Assembly: GCF_000758525.1 (NCBI RefSeq)
Contig: NZ_CP009241.1
Span: 5,518,001 to 5,582,000 of the forward strand
Length of the DNA: 64,000 nucleotides
Direction of reading: 5' to 3'
Origin: Paenibacillus sp. FSL H7-0357
GTDB taxonomy: Bacteria > Bacillota > Bacilli > Paenibacillales > Paenibacillaceae
The translations under genes and the position numbers were made by a program. A model generated the notes under the pieces. The model was given only the letters and a program-made list of their open reading frames with translations, searched no databases and was not told where the DNA came from. Of this stretch, positions 56,813 through 64,000 are shown one piece after another. Every line of letters begins with the position of its first letter. Positions within the stretch are counted from its first letter, which is position 1.

Positions 56813-59137
56813 ATGTTCAGCTTTTTTCAACGCCCCCGTGTCAGCCGTAGGATCATCTACATCTTCATGGGGCTTGTAGTGCTCGCCACAACCTATATAC
56901 AGATTCAATTATTCACCAATCCCTACTCAGGCATCAGCGTGGAACCGGATTCCAGCGGCGGATGGATGATCTCCAGAATCGATAGGGACAGCCCTGGTTC
57001 GAGAACAAACCTCAAACCAGGTGATCGTATTCTCGCTTTCGATGGGGAGCCGGAACCGGAAGTATTTATCATTGACAGAAGGCAAATGCTTACTGGAACC
57101 CATAGTCTGAAGGTTAAAAGCAAGGAAGGGCAGCCGTATACCATTCAGCTTAAAGCTGGCAGTAAAGACAAACTGGAGAATGGCTTTGCCTTCGTCATGG
57201 AAATCCTTCTGGTGGGTGTAGGCACTTATGCCCTGAGCAAGAATCCTGAATCGCTGCTGATCCGCAGATTTCTGCTGATGAATCTGTTGTTTGCATTCGT
57301 CATAGTGGCGCTGTTCTCGGATGAGCTTGTGCTCTCCGGCTACCTGTTCACTTTTTGTGCAATCTGGATGCCTTATGTGATAATTTCCTTCTATCTGCTG
57401 TTTGCCTTCCGTCCTATTTATTCAAAATTCCGTGCCTTGCTGCGGGGTTATCAGGTCTACTCGCTGATGTTCTCGGTCTTTGCTCTAGGCTTCATGCTGC
57501 AGCGTCATGTATATGACTGGGTAACCAGTGTTCTGAATATGGCCTTGCTTGCCACACTGCTGCTGATGGCTGCCATAACGGTCTGGCACTGGAGCAAATT
57601 CGACCGGATTGAGAAAAATCAGCTCTACATCCTGTTTACAGGAATAACCGTAAGTCTGCTTCCTTATGTATGGCTGTATGCCCTGCCCTATCTGTTATGG
57701 GAACGGTATTGGATCACGGCAGAATATGCATTGGTTGGTCTGGTGCCGATTTCTGCAACGTTCACTTATCTGCTCGTCCAGCGGCAGGTTCTGGACATGA
57801 GATTCTATATTCCCAGATTGGCCGCGCACAGCCTGTACTTCAGCCTGACACTAGTGCTATTTCTATTGACAACCGTCTGGGGTTCGATAGGATACGCGGT
57901 GTTATTGTTCATTCTGCTGGCGCTATTGACCGGCGGCTATCGTCTGCTGCTGCGGCGGCTGCAGCATGGGGAAAAGCGCAAAAAAGACTGGCTGGAGCAA
58001 CAGAAGCTGCTTCTCTCCCTACAGCTGGCCGGTAACAAGAATATCCGCGATATCCTCAAGCTGTTCGCTGAGCTTCTGCAGGATATGATTGAAGTAGAAG
58101 GTCTTACACTGGTATATTACGATGACAGTTCCCTGCCGCTTGTACATAACACAGGGATTTACGAGGGAAAAGGGACGAAGGGTCCAGCTCCGTTACGGGA
58201 CACCCCTGAACCTGAATGGTCCGCCGGCAGCGAATACGCTGCCGTATTCGTGCTGGTGCATGAACTGGAGGAGCAGCGGCTGGGCTACCTGTGCCTTGGA
58301 CCGAAGCGTAATCAGACCTTGTTCTCTGCCGAAGAACAGCGGATCATCCAGAAATTCCGCAGCGAAGCTGTTCAGATGCTTATGAACGCCCGCCATCTGC
58401 TCCGCTTGAGGCGCGAATATGAGGACAATCAAAAACAGATTGACCATTACGAGCGCCAGGTGCATGATTTCCGCAGCTATAGCCAGGGCTTGCTGGAGGC
58501 CAGAGAAGCAGAGAAGGTCCGCATCTCTTATTTCCTGCATGATGACTTGCTGCAGAACCTGATCTTCTTGTCCCGGGATCTGGAGGAGCTGCATGATACC
58601 GGAAGATACCAGCAGGAGCGCAATGCGAAATGGCTCAAATGTCTGGCCGATTCTCAGCGCAGCATCCGGGCGCTCAGCGATCATTTATATCCGCATATTC
58701 TGGATAAAGGCAATCTGCAGGAAGCACTGCACTGGCTGCTGCAAGACATGAACCGCCTGGAGGAGCTTAACGTGACCCTGCAGTTTGAGGCTCCATTGCC
58801 GGACGCCTTCCCTGTCTTTATCAAGGCGAATCTCTTCCGGGCAGCCCGCGAGCTGGTCGTCAACGTTTTCAAGCATGCGATGGCTTCCGAACTGAAGGTC
58901 CGTGTCTGGATAGACGGTGACAGCATCTATTGCAGTGTGTCCGACAACGGCATAGGCTTCAACGGAAATATTGCCATTACGGCCCCTGCCGACGGCCGCC
59001 CCCGCTTCGGACTGCTGTCGATCCGGGAACAGATGGAGCATCTGGGTGGAACGGCTCTGATTGACTCTGTACCGGAACAGGGAACTTCCGTCACTCTCAA
59101 AATACCTCTCTATAAGGAGCCATCATCTCATGATTGA
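56813..59137 (+). CDS. ComP-like PDZ-containing sensor histidine kinase
   Basis: A 774-residue membrane kinase. A first span is followed by an extracytoplasmic PDZ-like domain (SRIDRDSPGSRTNLKPGDRI, about residues 50-120), seven to nine further spans, a GAF-like part, and the DHp region with His576 in RISYFLHDDLLQN and ATPase motifs (NVFKHAMASELKV, DNGIGFNG). Length, PDZ domain and membrane count match ComP of Bacillus, the quorum-sensing kinase. No ComX or ComQ gene is next to it. It is coupled to the ComA-like gene. Confidence 0.88.
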   Translation: MFSFFQRPRVSRRIIYIFMGLVVLATTYIQIQLFTNPYSGISVEPDSSGGWMISRIDRDSPGSRTNLKPGDRILAFDGEPEPEVFIIDRRQMLTGTHSLKVKSKEGQPYTIQLKAGSKDKLENGFAFVMEILLVGVGTYALSKNPESLLIRRFLLMNLLFAFVIVALFSDELVLSGYLFTFCAIWMPYVIISFYLLFAFRPIYSKFRALLRGYQVYSLMFSVFALGFMLQRHVYDWVTSVLNMALLATLLLMAAITVWHWSKFDRIEKNQLYILFTGITVSLLPYVWLYALPYLLWERYWITAEYALVGLVPISATFTYLLVQRQVLDMRFYIPRLAAHSLYFSLTLVLFLLTTVWGSIGYAVLLFILLALLTGGYRLLLRRLQHGEKRKKDWLEQQKLLLSLQLAGNKNIRDILKLFAELLQDMIEVEGLTLVYYDDSSLPLVHNTGIYEGKGTKGPAPLRDTPEPEWSAGSEYAAVFVLVHELEEQRLGYLCLGPKRNQTLFSAEEQRIIQKFRSEAVQMLMNARHLLRLRREYEDNQKQIDHYERQVHDFRSYSQGLLEAREAEKVRISYFLHDDLLQNLIFLSRDLEELHDTGRYQQERNAKWLKCLADSQRSIRALSDHLYPHILDKGNLQEALHWLLQDMNRLEELNVTLQFEAPLPDAFPVFIKANLFRAARELVVNVFKHAMASELKVRVWIDGDSIYCSVSDNGIGFNGNIAITAPADGRPRFGLLSIREQMEHLGGTALIDSVPEQGTSVTLKIPLYKEPSSHD

Positions 59138-59756
59138 CAATATAACTCTGTATATTCTTGATGATCACCCCCTTGTGCTGGACGGGCTTAAGAGCCGTCT
59201 GGACGAGGAGCCCGGCCTTGAAGTTCTGCGGACCTTCACAGATCCGGTAGAATTCCTCGCAGAGACGGCGCTGCTGCGCCCGGATGTAGTGCTGATGGAT
59301 ATCTCGCTGCCACAGATGGACGGCTTCCAGGTAGCCCGGCTGTTGAAGGAGAACTACGGCAATGTGCTGAAGATTATTCTGTTATCCGGCTATACCTACG
59401 AAGAGTTCTACTACAAAGCGTACCGAATCGGCGTTCATGCCTACCTCTCCAAACAAAGCTCATACAGCATCATTATCAACGCGATCAAACAAAGTGTGCT
59501 GGGCAATATTCTGGTCCCTGAGCATCTTCGGGCTTCCGCTTCTCCAGACGCGCTAACAACAACCGAACGACAAGTGCTGCGCTGGCTGGCGAAGGAGAAA
59601 TCCAACAAGGAAATTGCCACAGAGCTGGCCTTAAGCCAGCGGACTGTCGAATACCATCTGGCCGCAATCAATCAGAAGCTGGGGGTGAAGACAAGAATCG
59701 GTGCTGTGGTGAAGGGGTTTGAGTGTGGTCTATTAACTTTTTGGGATGAGGATTGA
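59130..59756 (+). CDS. ComA-like NarL/LuxR-family response regulator
   Basis: A 208-residue regulator. The receiver carries Asp57 in VVLMDISLPQMDG and the LuxR-type DNA-binding domain reads TERQVLRWLAKEKSNKEIAT and LSQRTVEYHLAAINQKLGV. AAGGAG precedes ATG 59130 at about ten nt and the start overlaps the kinase gene by eight nt. The pair probably forms one operon; the targets are unknown. Confidence 0.9.
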   Translation: MIDNITLYILDDHPLVLDGLKSRLDEEPGLEVLRTFTDPVEFLAETALLRPDVVLMDISLPQMDGFQVARLLKENYGNVLKIILLSGYTYEEFYYKAYRIGVHAYLSKQSSYSIIINAIKQSVLGNILVPEHLRASASPDALTTTERQVLRWLAKEKSNKEIATELALSQRTVEYHLAAINQKLGVKTRIGAVVKGFECGLLTFWDED

Positions 59757-59759
59757 GAC

Positions 59760-59879
59760 TCTTCCTCTGAAGTAATCCACCCAGATCCCTTCCGGCAGCC
59801 AAGCCTTGAATTCAGCAACGCCTGTCTGCTTGTCTACCGGCTGTGTGACCGGACAGGCTATCAGCTCCGTGCCAAAAGT
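59760..59879 (-). pseudogene. Fragment of a GH31 alpha-glucosidase gene
   Basis: On the minus strand, directly after the stop of the LplC-type permease, a 40-codon piece reads TFGTELIACPVTQPVD then FKAWLPEGIWVDYF, which matches the beta-sandwich part after the catalytic barrel of GH31 enzymes (FGTELMVCPITxPxD...WLPEGxWxDxFTG). No start codon or ribosome site precedes it and nothing of the catalytic domain is present. It is a remnant. Its homology ends at 59760, next to the comA-like stop. Confidence 0.75.
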
Positions 59880-59880
59880 G

Positions 59881-60804
59881 CTATTCCTTCACGGCGCCGA
59901 TCATAACCCCTTGATTAAAGTACTTCTGCACAAACGGATACACACACATAATTGGAACGGTGGCAACGATGATCACGGAATAGCGCATCATATTAGCCAA
60001 ACGCAGCGCGATTTGGGCAGCTTCGCCTGTCCCCATGCCCGACTGCATCTGATTGGTGATCAGAATGTTGCGGAGAATCAGCTGCAGCGGATGCAGGTTC
60101 GGATTTTTCAAATAAATCAGCGCATTAAAATATGAATTCCAGTAGCCGACAGCAATCCATAATCCCAGCACCGCAATGATAGCTTTGGAGAGCGGCAGAA
60201 CCACTTGGGCAAAATAACGCAGGTTCCCGCAGCCGTCGATCTGCGCCGCTTCCCACAAGTCTCCGGGAATGCTGGTCTGGAAAAAAGTACGTGCAACAAT
60301 AATGTTATAAACGCCTACTGAAAAAGGCAGCACCATGACCAGGAAGGTATCGTACATATGAAAATCGCGGATCGTCAGAAAGGTCGGAATCAGACCGCCG
60401 TTAAAAAACATCGTAAAGATGAAGAAGAGCGACAGGAACTTTCGTCCGGCAAGATCCTTTCGGGACAATGCATAAGCCGCCGAGATATTGACCACAAGCC
60501 CAATGGCTGTGCCCGCCACCGTGTAGAGGACTGTATTCCGGTACCCGATCCAAATGTTTTCATGCCGCAGCAGCTCTCTGTAACCGTCAAAGGTGAACCC
60601 TTTGGGGAACAGCCACACCTGTCCGCCCGCCACCGCAGAAGGATCACTGAACGAAGCGATAATGATAAAATACAGCGGGTACATCAGGATGATCAGAAAG
60701 ACCACCGCAATGGCATACATTACATATTCCATAACCGTATCCGAGGAACGGTTGTTTTTTATTTTTCCCATGTTCTCTTTCACTACAGGTTCCAAGACTC
60801 CCAT
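59881..60804 (-). CDS. Sugar ABC permease, LplC/YtcP type
   Basis: A 307-residue membrane protein with six spans. The EAA loop WEAAQIDGCGNLRYFAQVVLP and the end MIGAVKE mark the LplC family. I start it at ATG 60804, nine nt after AAAGGAGG; the longer frame runs through the ribosome site. It follows the partner permease by 17 nt. No ATPase gene is present. Confidence 0.92.
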   Translation of the reverse strand: MGVLEPVVKENMGKIKNNRSSDTVMEYVMYAIAVVFLIILMYPLYFIIIASFSDPSAVAGGQVWLFPKGFTFDGYRELLRHENIWIGYRNTVLYTVAGTAIGLVVNISAAYALSRKDLAGRKFLSLFFIFTMFFNGGLIPTFLTIRDFHMYDTFLVMVLPFSVGVYNIIVARTFFQTSIPGDLWEAAQIDGCGNLRYFAQVVLPLSKAIIAVLGLWIAVGYWNSYFNALIYLKNPNLHPLQLILRNILITNQMQSGMGTGEAAQIALRLANMMRYSVIIVATVPIMCVYPFVQKYFNQGVMIGAVKE

Positions 60805-60821
60805 GTCTAAGTTCCTCCTTT

Positions 60822-61745
60822 CTACCACAAGCTGTTTTCGCTGAGTTTTTTGGAAATCTGATTGACGATAATGAGCAAGATAAAGTTAATGACCGTGTTG
60901 AACAGGTTGACCGCCGAGGAAAAGCTGTATTGGCTGCTGAGCAGACCAATTTTGTAGACATACGTTGAAAGAATTTCGCTTGAAGTGGCATTCAGATCGT
61001 TCTGCATGAGATAGACCTTTTCAAAGCCAACCCCCAACAGCCCTCCGACGCGCAGGATCAGCAGTGTAACCGCTGTCGGCATCAGCATCGGAATATCAAT
61101 ATAGCGGACTTTATGCCAGCGGCTTGCACCGTCTACAGTAGCGGCCTCGTACAGACTGGGGTCTACTGCAGACAGCGCGGCGATAAAGATAATACTGTCC
61201 CAGCCCACATGCTGCCACACATCCGACCAGACATAGACACTGCTGAACAAGCTGGAGGAGCCCATCAGATCGGGGGCTTCTTTGCCAAACAAACTGTACA
61301 GATTACCGACAAACCCGGTGCTTGGGGACAGCAGTATCATCATCAGCCCAACCATAACCACGGTTGAAATAAAATGCGGCATATAGGATACGGTCTGGAA
61401 AAAACGTCTAAACCGGTTTGGCCGCATCTGATTGACCATCAGTGCCAGCAGAATCGGGATTGGAAACGTAAGCAGGCTGTACAAGCTGATGATCAATGTA
61501 TTCTTAATCGTCGATGAAAACTGATAGGAATTAAAAAACTTCTCGAAATACTTGAATCCCGCCCATGGACTGTCACTTATACCCATCGCCGGACTATAAT
61601 CCTTAAAAGCAATGAGCACCCCATACATCGGTTTGTAGGCGAATAATAATGTAAGCACCACAGCGGGAAGCAGTAACAGGTACAGTCCCCAATTTCGTTT
61701 CATTTGTCCGAATGCCCGTGCCGGACTGGCTTGACCGGATTTCAT
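60822..61745 (-). CDS. Sugar ABC permease, LplB type
   Basis: A 307-residue membrane protein with six spans. The segment FAYKPMYGVLIAFKDYSPA and the EAA loop YEAATVDGASRWHKVRYIDIP identify the LplB family. ATG 61745 follows GGGGGG. With the next permease and the binding protein at 62759 it makes one importer. It is separated from the upstream genes by a terminator, so it needs a promoter in 61746-61970. Confidence 0.92.
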   Translation of the reverse strand: MKSGQASPARAFGQMKRNWGLYLLLLPAVVLTLLFAYKPMYGVLIAFKDYSPAMGISDSPWAGFKYFEKFFNSYQFSSTIKNTLIISLYSLLTFPIPILLALMVNQMRPNRFRRFFQTVSYMPHFISTVVMVGLMMILLSPSTGFVGNLYSLFGKEAPDLMGSSSLFSSVYVWSDVWQHVGWDSIIFIAALSAVDPSLYEAATVDGASRWHKVRYIDIPMLMPTAVTLLILRVGGLLGVGFEKVYLMQNDLNATSSEILSTYVYKIGLLSSQYSFSSAVNLFNTVINFILLIIVNQISKKLSENSLW

Positions 61746-61837
61746 GAAATCCCCCCTAAAATTTTGTAAGCATCCGCTTCCTGATTCTGTTTATCTGTTT
61801 AATTGCTTTCAGTATATCGCCTCTGCTTCTGCGCCTA

Positions 61838-61958
61838 CCGGACATATAAGGCGCGTTAACCGGACTTTTAGAGTTCGTTTCTGCGGCAGAATGCAGAACA
61901 GTTCCGGGATGAACGGGAAGCCATAGGGTATTCGGACTTTCCCTGCTGTTTTCCGGAC
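61838..61958. repeat. Short spaced repeats YCGGAC before the permease operon
   Basis: CCGGAC occurs at 61838, 61860 and 61953, with TCGGAC at 61932, three of the four in the form YCGGACTTT. They lie in the gap before the permease operon, and the nearby terminator stem contains the same core. They could be operator half-sites or a dispersed repeat. Confidence 0.4.
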
Positions 61959-61972
61959 TTTCACTATTCCAG

Positions 61973-62012
61973 CAAAAAAAACGTCCGGCACAGGGTGGTG
62001 TGCCGGACGTTT
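61973..62012. terminator. Bidirectional terminator after the GH13 remnant
   Basis: ACGTCCGGCA pairs with TGCCGGACGT, flanked by seven A on the left and TTTTCC on the right. On the minus strand it lies 24 nt past the stop of the GH13 remnant, the position expected of the gene's natural terminator. Confidence 0.8.
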
Positions 62013-62035
62013 TCCATGGGATCGTTGAGTGTTGC

Positions 62036-62180
62036 TTATTGTTCAAGCTCCAGTATGACAGGCGCGGCAATATCCACGCCTAAATCCCGGATGCGTTCCA
62101 GATCCTTTTCTACTGCTTTGAACGTTCCCTCTTCACTGTGATTGCGTACATAAATCGAATAGACAACCTGATTCCGCTCA
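62036..62180 (-). pseudogene. GH13 alpha-amylase-family remnant with internal deletion
   Basis: On the minus strand the frame reads VVYSIYVRNHSEEGTF then LERIRDLGVDI, the start of the GH13 barrel (Y-x-I-Y-V-R-N). It then jumps to APVILELEQ and a stop, which looks like the C-terminal end of the same family. The whole catalytic domain is missing and there is no start codon, although AAGGAG remains upstream. It lies just after the truncated LacI gene and before a terminator. Confidence 0.72.
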
Positions 62181-62185
62181 CTCCT

Positions 62186-62647
62186 TCATTCCGATATGAA
62201 CAGTACATACGGATAGCTATTCGACTTGAGAAACTGAATGACGGCGTCCTCTTTGCGGGAAGAGAGCACAATCACACCGTCGGCCCGCCCTCCCTTGAGG
62301 AGACGGGATACAACCTCCAGCTCCTCCTGCTCATTTGCTCCTGAAGCAATGAGGATATCGAAGCCCAGACGGCTGGCCTGTGCAACAATCCCGCTCATGC
62401 ATTCCATGGAGAACAGGTAGGAGAACAGCTTCTCGGCCGGCCTCGGCAGCAGAACACAGATACTGTTGGTACTTCTTAAGACCAGGTTCTGTGCGATGAT
62501 ATTCGGGGTATAGCCCAGCTCCTCCATGATCTCCTTGACCTTGCGGGAGGTCTCCTCCTTAACATTCGGATGGCCCGACAATACCCGGGAGACCGTGGAA
62601 GGAGAAACTCCGGCTCTACGGGCCACTTTCTTAAGTGTAACTGTCAA
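62186..62647 (-). pseudogene. Truncated LacI-family regulator (MalR-like)
   Basis: The piece codes for 153 residues of a family that usually has about 335. It keeps the headpiece (LKKVARRAGVSPSTVSRVL) and the first sensor subdomain up to YPYVLFISE, then stops; the second subdomain needed for effector binding and dimer contacts is absent. I start it at TTG 62647, six nt after AAGGAGG. Whether the short protein still binds DNA is unknown. The GH13 remnant follows directly in the same frame. Confidence 0.75.
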
Positions 62648-62758
62648 AACTGCCTCCTTGCGGATAGTGGACTTCATATCCCTTGTTTGCTGAGCCATGA
62701 ATATAATGCGCCCCGCGCTAGTGAGCTGCGCAGGGCGGATTCGTGGAGTCAAAAAGAG

Positions 62759-64000
62759 TTATTTTACGCTCATATAACGTTCGTAAGCTTCAGTACGGAT
62801 CTTGATCAGCTTCTCAAGTCCCATGTCATTCAGCTTCTTCACATATGCGTCCCAGCCATCATCAATTCCGCCCTTGCTGATAAATTGGGCCCGCATGGTG
62901 TTCACATAGGTATCAATATCGGTGGTCAAGGTAGGCAGCTCCTGGAATTCTTCCGCAGTGTACATTACGTTAGGGAAAGGCGTTGTTACGTATTCGCTGC
63001 CCAGCTTATCGAGCTGCAGCTTCAAGCCGTCGCCGCTTTCGCTGCTCAGCACGATGTTCTTTTCAAAAGACGGGCTTACATATTTCGGCCCGAAATCACG
63101 CAGCGATTGATCCCAGTACCAGGCATCCGCGCTGGTTCCGGCTGGCGGGTCCATGAGCGTATAGGTGCCATCATCATTCTTCTGAATAACAGTGCCGATA
63201 GCTCCCCAGAAATTCTGAATGCTTGCTTCATTGGTGTAGAACTGGTCGGCCCAGCGGGCAGCGATTTCCGGTGTTTTGCAGGAAGAGGTGATCAGCAGCT
63301 CGTTGCGCGCCAGATTCATCCCGATTGGATTGCCGATCGTATAACGTTTGCCATCCGGTCCGGCAATCGGCGGAATGGTTTCATACTGATCTCCCCATTT
63401 GCCAAATACGGCATCGGGAGTCCATTGGTACGAGAAGCCTACAACCGGAGCATCCGGGCTCTGGAATTTGGCCGATCTCATGGTGTCGTCTTGCGTAAAC
63501 AGCTCTTTATCCAGCAAGCCTTCGTTGTAGAGTTTATTTTCCCACTTGAGGCCTTCCTTGAACGCTTCCGAAGTAGGGTAGTATACTGCTTTCCCGTCCT
63601 TGACCAGCATGTTGTTGGTATTCAGATCGGTGATCCCGAAAGGACTGATGAGGTCATTGCTCACTTCAATATAAGGAATTTCATCCGCTTTGCCATTTCC
63701 GTTCGGATCCTGCTCTTTGAATGCTTTCAATACATTGTATAAATCATCAAGGGTATCCGGCACTTCGAGACCCAGTTTGTCGAGCCAGGTTTTGTTGATT
63801 ACAGGCTGGCGCGAGCTCTTTGGACGCGAGGGCAGTCTTGTGGCCAGAGAGTAGATTTTCCCGTCGGGAAAAGTGCTGATTTTCTTCATATCCGGCGTTT
63901 CTTCCATTGCCGCTTTCAGATTAGGCATATACTGATCAATATAATCATCCAGCGGACGGAAGTAGCTTAAGTTGTTGACGATGTCGGAATCGGAGAAGGT
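62759..64000 (-). CDS. Extracellular solute-binding protein, family 1 (runs off right edge)
   Basis: Most of an LplA-type sugar-binding lipoprotein; the N-terminus with signal peptide lies beyond the window. Visible blocks are INKTWLDKLGLEVPDTLDDL, FKEQDPNGNGKADEIPYIEV and the C-terminal FISKGGIDDGWDAYVKKLND. The 414 visible codons fit a total near 500-560. It probably feeds the two permeases at 59881-61745, although remnants of other genes and a terminator now lie between them. Confidence 0.9.
   Translation of the reverse strand, partial: TFSDSDIVNNLSYFRPLDDYIDQYMPNLKAAMEETPDMKKISTFPDGKIYSLATRLPSRPKSSRQPVINKTWLDKLGLEVPDTLDDLYNVLKAFKEQDPNGNGKADEIPYIEVSNDLISPFGITDLNTNNMLVKDGKAVYYPTSEAFKEGLKWENKLYNEGLLDKELFTQDDTMRSAKFQSPDAPVVGFSYQWTPDAVFGKWGDQYETIPPIAGPDGKRYTIGNPIGMNLARNELLITSSCKTPEIAARWADQFYTNEASIQNFWGAIGTVIQKNDDGTYTLMDPPAGTSADAWYWDQSLRDFGPKYVSPSFEKNIVLSSESGDGLKLQLDKLGSEYVTTPFPNVMYTAEEFQELPTLTTDIDTYVNTMRAQFISKGGIDDGWDAYVKKLNDMGLEKLIKIRTEAYERYMSVK

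Noticed and set aside
1..64000. CRISPR arrays, prophage, insertion sequences, tRNA or rRNA genes
   Set aside because: I saw no regularly spaced repeats, transposase or integrase proteins, and no tRNA or rRNA signatures on either strand.

Overview
The window reads as chromosomal DNA of a Paenibacillus-like member of the Bacillales. The support is: strong Shine-Dalgarno sites (AAAGGAGG type), sigma-A promoters, a BceRSAB antibiotic-sensing module, YesMN two-component systems beside LplABC-type sugar transporters that lack their own ATPase, S-layer-homology (SLH) domains, a copper-amine-oxidase-type stalk domain and a ComP/ComA-like pair. I see no rRNA, tRNA, CRISPR array, prophage or insertion sequence.

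Left part (1-13.5 kb). The 5' end of metE lies behind a cobalamin riboswitch with a terminator and an antiterminator. Next comes a minus-strand run bceA-bceB-dedA-uppP, whose promoter carries a BceR-type operator; its regulators bceS-bceR lie just beyond two plus-strand genes (marR and a SemiSWEET). Together these genes look like one programme that protects and recycles the undecaprenyl lipid carrier. Then follow a methyltransferase, a TIGR00266-family protein, an aminoglycoside-phosphotransferase-fold kinase with a long leader containing a terminator, a YitT protein and a Crp-like regulator.

Middle-left (13.5-28 kb). The fructose operon fruR-fruK-fruA is followed by mainly single housekeeping genes: stress protein, PerM-type transporter, ung, RNase H, TetR, lipoproteins, acetyltransferases and an AlkC-like repair protein overlapping a Dabb-domain gene.

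Pectin block (28-36.7 kb). A cytoplasmic pectinesterase is divergent from a LacI regulator, followed by uxaB, uxaA, uxaC, a rhamnogalacturonan acetylesterase and a sugar-phosphate isomerase-like protein. De-esterified uronides feed D-galacturonate to 2-keto-3-deoxygluconate. A 13-bp motif occurs in both control regions. nadE follows.

Right part (39-64 kb). A truncated GH43 gene abuts a duplicated promoter in front of a MarR-DHA2 efflux operon. Then comes a polysaccharide-utilisation cluster for beta-1,3-galactan-type polymers: two permeases, a binding protein, a GH43_24-like galactanase and a GH50-like enzyme, divergent from YesM/YesN. After a stalk-domain protein come a methyltransferase and an Rrf2 regulator sharing a 20-bp operator, then an SLH-anchored serine hydrolase with a ComP/ComA-like pair. 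The window ends in a sugar-transport cluster (two permeases and a binding protein cut by the right edge) peppered with remnants of GH31, GH13 and LacI genes, the scar of a lost maltodextrin-type locus.
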